Assembly: GCA_977017575.1 (NCBI GenBank)
Contig: CDRNVI010000059.1
Location: 186,001 to 250,000 of the forward strand
DNA length: 64,000 bases
Direction: 5' to 3'
DNA from: Paramoeba atlantica
Lineage: Eukaryota; Discosea
Shown: positions 59,026 to 64,000 of the stretch, piece by piece
Layout of the letters: each line of letters begins with the position of its first letter
Position numbering within the stretch: position 1 is the first letter of the stretch
Notes under the pieces: model-generated
The model's database searches: none
Seen by the model: the letters and a program-made list of their open reading frames with translations, nothing else
Told to the model about the DNA's origin: nothing
Position numbers and translations under genes: made by a program

Positions 59026-59394
59026 ATGCTGTGGTCGGTAGTGCAATCAGTCTTCGGTTGGTACGATGTGGCGAATGGGAACCCAAAAGAGATTCCTGTA
59101 AATTACGTCTTCTCCAACGGATATCACAGTTCTCAGTCCATAGCTGTTTCGAATACTGTCCCGACACAACTTCGTACCTTTCCACGAACTCCCAGTCTTG
59201 CGCGTTCTTCGTCGCTCTTTACACTTGAACGACAACCTTCTACGGGACTCTTGCATTCACCCCTCCCTCTGGCACCCGGGGAGAGTTACCTGACCCCCCA
59301 CCGTTACTTGTGGTTTTGTTATGGATCAAACGTGCTGCTTTCGCTTTTTGCAATGCTTTTCATTGCATTTGTGCGGAACTTGTTTTTTGGATAA
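59026..59394 (+). CDS. Small protein with C-terminal membrane anchor, unknown function
   Basis: The 122-aa product has a polar, Ser/Thr/Pro-rich body (TPSLARSSSLFTLERQPSTG) and a C-terminal hydrophobic helix (YGSNVLLSLFAMLFIAFV, about 98-115) followed by RNLFFG. That layout is of a tail-anchored protein of the ER or mitochondrial outer membrane, which is notable with a GET4-like gene in the window. No family is recognised. The frame is co-directional and starts with ATG. Confidence 0.5.
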   Translation: MLWSVVQSVFGWYDVANGNPKEIPVNYVFSNGYHSSQSIAVSNTVPTQLRTFPRTPSLARSSSLFTLERQPSTGLLHSPLPLAPGESYLTPHRYLWFCYGSNVLLSLFAMLFIAFVRNLFFG

Positions 59395-60173
59395 GGGACG
59401 CCTTGGGTTATCATTCAGAAACCTTTGTTACTTAAATCCTTCGGTGGATTCACAGGGATTTTATTGGAGCGAAGGAGAAGCGCATTTTTCGTAATAAAGA
59501 TGTATATGATACGACTATATATATTGTACGTATACGGGCTATAAAACCTTTTCTCATTTCCGTTTTTCGATATTCAAAACTCATTCTTCCTCCGGATGGT
59601 CACTGGCAAACCAAACGCTTCACAGACAGATTTGGAAGTTTCGAGACGTACGTCCTCTACCAGTTTCCGCTTGTCCAAGTCGGCACAACGCGTTGTTTCC
59701 AAACTCTGGGTCGACCAATCGTACGTCATCACGGCTTACCCAAGAGGTGTAAGCCGTGCAAGGGAGCTGGTTCCCTAAGGGGGGTCGGTCTTCCGAGTAC
59801 TGGCCAAGACGGATCTCGACCCAGCCTCTTAGAGTGAGGCCGCCAGGTATTATGCGGGAGGCGAGAGTCGAGGTTGCCGTCTGCTTCAAGTTCTTGCCCA
59901 CTTACTTGAGGGGCCGCGGGTGGGGGTCAAAACGAGATCATGATACACGAAAAAGACCGAATAATAACCACTCACGCGCGAAATACTTTTTTATATAGTC
60001 GTGAAATCACGCGAGATCATACTTAATCAAGAGCTGACGTGAATGAAAGTACTATGAAAGTAATATGTAGACGCGTCCTTGATCTCACAAAATTGTTTCA
60101 GAATATTACATTGTAACTGCTTCAATTGTATCTAGCAGACATTGACTGGTTTCGCTTCCTCTTTGTCCATTCG
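59395..60173. other. Intergenic region with a doubtful 60-codon ORF and a GC-rich patch
   Basis: 59596-59778 (+) encodes 60 residues (KPNASQTDLEVSRRTSSTSF...) after a T/C-rich stretch (59548-59590), so a tiny gene is possible but unsupported by homology. 59720-59930 is GC-rich with AGCCGTGC and GGTTCCCTAAGGGGGG, SINE- or LINE-leader-like. 59990-60110 is AT-rich with CACGCGAGATCAT. Confidence 0.3.
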
Positions 60174-61016
60174 ATGCACTTAATCCCCACTCCAGATATT
60201 CCACGTGTGGTACGCGCGGGTAAGGTACGTGGAAATCTTGCTCAGGAATATCAACTGGAACGATGTGTACATAATCTTACACAGCGGCACCAGTCCTGGA
60301 CTTCAGAGACCCCTGCTTGTATGTGGTACGGTGTGAGTTGTCGCCACGGGGATGTTTATGTTATTGAATGGAATCATGAAAAACTACGAGGCATACTTGA
60401 CTTCTCGGCCTTACCTGTCTCCGCTGTGGGTTTCCAGTGTAAAGAAAATCATCTTACGGGTCCCCTTTCCCTCGTTGAATTTCCTCCTTCTCTTTTAGAA
60501 CTTAACGTTGCCGTTAATCAGCTCTCAGGTGGTTTAGACATGGGAGAACTTTGGTCAAAGATTACATTCTTTGAGGCGCAGGTAAATACAATGTCGGGAC
60601 TGTTGGATTTTACACAAATACCTCCCGATTTGTGGGAAATGCGTCTTGCATGGAATGGATTCTATGGTAATTTAGATTTCACAACTTATCGGATACCGCG
60701 AAATCTGAGAGTTTTGGATCTTTCACAGAATAAATTTCGTGGCACGCTTTGCTTGAAAGGCTTATGGGCGCCCGATCTTCAATTATCAGTGCAGGGCAAT
60801 TCCTTGATTAAACATTTTGATGTCAGACAAGTGAATATCGCTCTGCTTACCGTAGACAGAAAAATGAAGTTGCTTGATGTCCCCCGCTTCTCACCAGTAG
60901 TTATAAAGTACGTCCCCCGCAGTAAATCACGACCGACTTCAAGATCTATATCTACTGATCCTCATGGCCTGTCAAAACGAACGTGCATGTCAGTTGCATG
61001 TCTACTCTATGTATGA
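60174..61016 (+). CDS. LRR-family protein (copy 8)
   Basis: The 280-aa product carries the cap (AGKVRGNLAQEYQLERCVHN, SWTSETPACMWYGVSC) and five to six LRR units (LELNVAVNQLSGGLDM, LWEMRLAWNGFYGNLDF, LRVLDLSQNKFRGTLCLKGL). From the ATG at 60174 there is no signal peptide; in frame upstream lies hydrophobic DWFRFLFVHS without an ATG. Either a non-ATG or spliced start supplies the signal, or the copy is intracellular or decaying. The C-terminus is basic (PRSKSRPTSRS). The frame is otherwise open. Confidence 0.7.
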   Translation: MHLIPTPDIPRVVRAGKVRGNLAQEYQLERCVHNLTQRHQSWTSETPACMWYGVSCRHGDVYVIEWNHEKLRGILDFSALPVSAVGFQCKENHLTGPLSLVEFPPSLLELNVAVNQLSGGLDMGELWSKITFFEAQVNTMSGLLDFTQIPPDLWEMRLAWNGFYGNLDFTTYRIPRNLRVLDLSQNKFRGTLCLKGLWAPDLQLSVQGNSLIKHFDVRQVNIALLTVDRKMKLLDVPRFSPVVIKYVPRSKSRPTSRSISTDPHGLSKRTCMSVACLLYV

Positions 61017-61513
61017 GGTAACCCATCACAAACACCCATCACGAACCCCACACTCATGATCGGCCGTTTCAGGTCCACTGGGCGGTTGGTTCAGTGTGGT
61101 GTCTCCAACTTCGAAAATAGGTTCCCCAGTAACCAGCCGTCCTTCCCCGCACATGCTAAATTTTTACCCAAACACACAGCAGCAATGTAGAGTTCCATAA
61201 AGTTAGCTATTAGTATACAAGCGGTCCGAAGCATTTTTCATTTAATTAAGTATATTATAGTACAGTGTAAGCTTAGTATGTATTGAAATGAAGTAATTGT
61301 ATACATTGCGTAGTTCGGTACATTGTATACCCCATCTAGGGGGATGTACCCCCTAGTTATGTTAGCAGTTAGATAATTGTTGTAAATGCATGTGCCTGAT
61401 TGCAAATTTAATTCTAATTTCCTTGCATGTGATTACGTAAATGGATTCTTCAAAATCCATTTTAACTATTTGAGTTTTTAGGTGCACCCGTCGACCCTTA
61501 TCCATTACAATAA
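61017..61513. other. Intergenic region, nothing recognised
   Basis: AT-rich from 61200, with a GTACATTGTATACCCC segment near 61318-61333. No gene or repeat copy was identified. Confidence 0.4.
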
Positions 61514-61890
61514 ATGTGTTGCATTTTCTTCAATACAGCTGACTCATCAGTTCGATCAGGAAAAGTGCGAAGAGCTCTTTTACCTCAGGAGTTCACTCTC
61601 GCGCAGCTCGTACAGGATATCACCACCTCCGAAGCGTCCTGGACTACTTCCGCTCCTGCATGTGAATGGTCGTACGTGAAGTGTAATGCTGAAAAGGAAG
61701 TAACTAGTTTGCCATGGTGCTTCAGTTTGTTTGCATCAGATTGTCCCACACTACAAGGAAAACTATCTTGGAAATACTTACCACGTACTTTGTTGTTTCT
61801 TGATGCTTCTTCGCAGTCTTTGAGAGGGCCCGTGGATCTTTCTGTTCTACCTCCGGAACTACAAGATTTCCAGATACAGTTTCTGTACCT
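61514..61890 (+). pseudogene. LRR-family fragment (copy 9), overrun by the next gene
   Basis: The frame holds the cap (RALLPQEFTLAQLVQDITTS, SWTTSAPACEWSYVKC) and one to two LRR units (LLFLDASSQSLRGPVDLSVL, LPPELQDFQIQ). After about 61880 similarity stops, though the frame stays open to 61990. The start lacks a signal peptide, and a TTCTTCAATACAG acceptor-like site lies at 61526-61538. The following gene's pyrimidine leader begins where LRR similarity ends, so this copy was truncated by rearrangement. Confidence 0.7.
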
Positions 61891-61899
61891 TGTTGACCT

Positions 61900-61926
61900 T
61901 GTTGTCTCTTTTTTTCCCTACCCTTT
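61900..61926 (+). promoter_or_regulatory. Pyrimidine tract before the zinc-knuckle gene
   Basis: TGTTGTCTCTTTTTTTCCCT continues as ACCCTTTAC to about ten bases before the ATG at 61935. It matches the leader style of confident host genes and supports that start. Confidence 0.4.
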
Positions 61927-61934
61927 ACAACGAC

Positions 61935-64000
61935 ATGTTTTGCTTACTACTAGGGAAGGGCACACACCAGGCGTCGCAGGACTCTCCTAAGAGACCACGC
62001 GACGTGTCTAACCAAAACAAAAACCTGTCCCTGAAAGGCACTCCCACAGACAGGGTTGCAAAACCTGCTACCCGAACCGTCCAGGCTCTCATATCCCAAA
62101 AGAGCAATGAGTCCCTTACCAGCGACACAGGAGAAGCACCCCCAGCTCCATGCAAACATCCTTGTAAGGACAAAAGCACCTGCGGACACCCCTGTTGCAA
62201 GCGGGGTGTAACGCGGCCACATATCCTGGTCACTCCTCACACAAACGAACTTCCCCCTCACCCCGTCCCCCCCACCACACAACAAACGGTTCCGGAATGC
62301 AAACACCGCTGCAAGGACAAAGCTCACTGTGAACACCCATGCTGCAAACGACACCTGGTACGCGTAGCAAAACCGGATACGTACAACAATAAGAGAAGTG
62401 ACGCACCGGTGGATGCAAGAGAAGACGTGAAGGTGATCACGGCTGTGAGTGTAATGCCGGTACAACGTAGCACACCCTGTAAGCATGTCTGTAAAAACAA
62501 ACAGACCTGCGGGCACCCATGTTGCAAACGTAATCTTACACCAACAACATACGAACTCACGAGCACTACGGCGAGCGGTCAAGAATCCGGGCCCAAAGAA
62601 GCTCCAAGTACGCGACAAAGGGACGAAACGTCACCGCCATGCACGCGTGACCGCGTAACACAGGATGTGAAAGTACCGAAATCAAGCAACCTACTTGGCA
62701 TGGCAGCGCGAGCTGCAACACGATATCTGTTTTCAAGCCGCACTCAACCGTACGCTAACGGCACTCCCTCAACCCCGGCGGTAACCGTACGACCTCACAG
62801 CAGCACCGGACAGGATCGCTTGTCGTACACAATAGCACCCTGTCCAAAAGACGAACACGATTTACATGTACCCCCACCCAAGGAGGTTATTCCCCATCAA
62901 AAATCACCCACTGTTACCGTCGGTCGTGCCGTCGCATCAACTGCCTGCTCGCTTGCCAAATTCCTACTTTTCAACGGCGTTCCATGTCAAACTCCGGACT
63001 CCCAAAGCCTCCCCAAACCTAAATCTCAAACACAACTTCAGGTCCACGCCTTAACTAGCGTATGCAAGCATATCTGCAAGAGTAAAGATCAATGTAAGCA
63101 CGTGTGCTGCAAGCAAGGCCTAGGCCCCGCCTCCGAACAAGCAGACCGTGTCGAGCCCTGTAAGCATAAATGTAAGAACAAAGCAGGGTGCGGCCATCCT
63201 TGCTGCAAACGCACTGGCACACCGTTGACTTCGCTTGACACACCGATAAGCAAACTGGATGGGCAGGATACTCTACCCACCGGCCCATGTACCCTTCCCA
63301 AGAATCTCGTCACACCGTCCCTAAACGCAACCACTACGACAGCTGACCGTGCCGTTGCCAGGGAACCAACCATCCCGACTCCCAAAAACAAGGCACCGGA
63401 AAGTATCATTCTCTTGGTCTCATCTTCCCCAGCACACCAACACAGTCCGCGGAATGAGAATGGCGATGACGAAGTCCCATCCTGGGTTTTCCAACAAGCG
63501 CACAGCGTAGGGCGAATACAAAGCCCGCCGCTTGAACAAGGAAGCCTCTTACCCCCATCACAACTGGACACCCATTTACATTCGGACGAATCCGAGGGTC
63601 CCCAGATTCCCATACAAACTCCCGACAGCCCGTCACAGTATCTCCCGCCGCCCCAGGACCTCACGCATCCCGTAACCCATAACCGACACAAGCAACGTTT
63701 CCACTTTATCCAGTCCCGGTCAAAACCTGTCAAACTCCGCCTCGTCAACGACAACACATGGAGATATTTCCCGGATGTGCATGCAGCATGCGTAAGCCAA
63801 CTTGTGCGTAGTCGTATCCCTTCCCCCCAGGGGGCTGAAGCCGCCCTGTCCAAAGCGCTCAATGGGAAAAGTGCAGCACACGACATCGTCGTAGAAACGT
63901 GTACCGTAGACGAACTTATGGAAAAGAGAGCGTGTGACTTTTTAGAAGTTAGTAGAGTAGACTCAACAAGTCACATTTCTCGCCACGCGAACTGGGTATC
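61935..64000 (+). CDS. Large protein with five spaced Cys/His zinc knuckles (partial, runs off the window)
   Basis: From the ATG at 61935 the frame is open to the window end (at least 688 codons). Five 16-residue motifs of form CKHxCKxKxxCxHxCC start at 62151, 62298, 62478, 63063 and 63159 (CKHPCKDKSTCGHPCC, CKHRCKDKAHCEHPCC, CKHVCKNKQTCGHPCC, CKHICKSKDQCKHVCC, CKHKCKNKAGCGHPCC). The C-x3-C-x5-C-x3-CC spacing resembles the single C-terminal zinc finger of HFM1/MER3 meiotic helicases. Linkers are Pro/Thr/Ser-rich; from about 63680 the sequence looks more globular (RHKQRFHFIQSR, NTWRYFPDV, ELMEKRACDFLEVSR). No helicase or RT motif is visible yet. It could be a host nucleic-acid-binding protein or the first ORF of a retroelement. 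Base composition is richer in C and G than its surroundings. Confidence 0.75.
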   Translation, partial: MFCLLLGKGTHQASQDSPKRPRDVSNQNKNLSLKGTPTDRVAKPATRTVQALISQKSNESLTSDTGEAPPAPCKHPCKDKSTCGHPCCKRGVTRPHILVTPHTNELPPHPVPPTTQQTVPECKHRCKDKAHCEHPCCKRHLVRVAKPDTYNNKRSDAPVDAREDVKVITAVSVMPVQRSTPCKHVCKNKQTCGHPCCKRNLTPTTYELTSTTASGQESGPKEAPSTRQRDETSPPCTRDRVTQDVKVPKSSNLLGMAARAATRYLFSSRTQPYANGTPSTPAVTVRPHSSTGQDRLSYTIAPCPKDEHDLHVPPPKEVIPHQKSPTVTVGRAVASTACSLAKFLLFNGVPCQTPDSQSLPKPKSQTQLQVHALTSVCKHICKSKDQCKHVCCKQGLGPASEQADRVEPCKHKCKNKAGCGHPCCKRTGTPLTSLDTPISKLDGQDTLPTGPCTLPKNLVTPSLNATTTTADRAVAREPTIPTPKNKAPESIILLVSSSPAHQHSPRNENGDDEVPSWVFQQAHSVGRIQSPPLEQGSLLPPSQLDTHLHSDESEGPQIPIQTPDSPSQYLPPPQDLTHPVTHNRHKQRFHFIQSRSKPVKLRLVNDNTWRYFPDVHAACVSQLVRSRIPSPQGAEAALSKALNGKSAAHDIVVETCTVDELMEKRACDFLEVSRVDSTSHISRHANWV

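Noticed and set aside
59720-59930. tRNA-derived SINE in the GC-rich patch
   Set aside because: No box A/box B pair in correct spacing and no second copy in the window.
61925-63886. Several minus-strand frames of 100 to 265 codons
   Set aside because: They are antisense to the zinc-knuckle gene; the Cys/His motifs on the + strand explain the region and the minus frames have no domains.

Overview
This is a eukaryotic nuclear segment, AT-rich between genes, whose host genes have no visible introns. All of the roughly 20 recognisable host genes lie on the + strand, from mitochondrial IF2 at 7.2 kb to an open gene that runs off the right end at 64 kb. Many starts are preceded by a pyrimidine-rich tract, sometimes with a clear AG acceptor. 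Long one-way runs of intronless genes with such tracts are typical of polycistronic, trans-splicing protists (kinetoplastid-type organisation). That assignment is an inference: no spliced-leader gene lies here. The rich set of DNA transposons would be unusual for the well-studied trypanosomatids. TAA, TAG and TGA all act as stops, so the code looks standard.

Layout. 0-7 kb is a graveyard of mobile DNA: a Merlin/IS1595-like relic, a LINE 3' fragment, a 1.1 kb inverted-repeat element, a Tc1 relic and an IS30-like relic. 7.2-21.6 kb holds housekeeping genes: mtIF2, SmB, a small membrane protein, RRP5 and an ABC half-transporter, plus one LRR gene. 22-24.7 kb is a Tc1 element beside an LRR pseudogene. 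25-30.6 kb holds DBP4/DDX10, a gene of unknown function, an Abitram-like gene and an LRR gene. 30.9-33.3 kb is a deleted Tc1 next to a LINE. 33.5-39.3 kb holds an LRR gene, a BCD1-type snoRNP factor carrying extra CCCH fingers, and a GET4-like gene. 39.4-45.1 kb is a second transposon cluster (Tc1; a Tc1 nested in another element that truncates an LRR gene; a gag-like fossil). 45.5-48.1 kb has two LRR genes. 48.3-52.0 kb has a MITE and an intact-looking pogo-type transposon that also encodes a Ulp1-like protease. 52.5-61.9 kb has an unknown gene, an IS30-like relic, DPH2, a WD40 protein, a small tail-anchored protein and more LRR genes. 61.9-64 kb is the 5' part of a large gene with five spaced cysteine/histidine zinc knuckles.

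Functions. Several housekeeping genes serve ribosome and RNA biogenesis (RRP5, DBP4, BCD1, SmB) or translation (mtIF2, DPH2). The lineage-specific part is an LRR family of nine genes and fragments, with a conserved N-terminal cysteine cap resembling the caps of plant LRR receptors and kinetoplastid surface antigens. Its members are probably secreted or surface proteins and are scattered among the transposons.

Most unusual signals: the zinc-knuckle array gene at the right edge; a repeated intragenic switch from a C/T-rich 5' coding part to a G/A-rich 3' part in many host genes; bacterial-type IS30 and IS1595-like relics; the pogo + Ulp1 transposon; and a transposon with about ten subterminal TTTAAATATTAA repeats.
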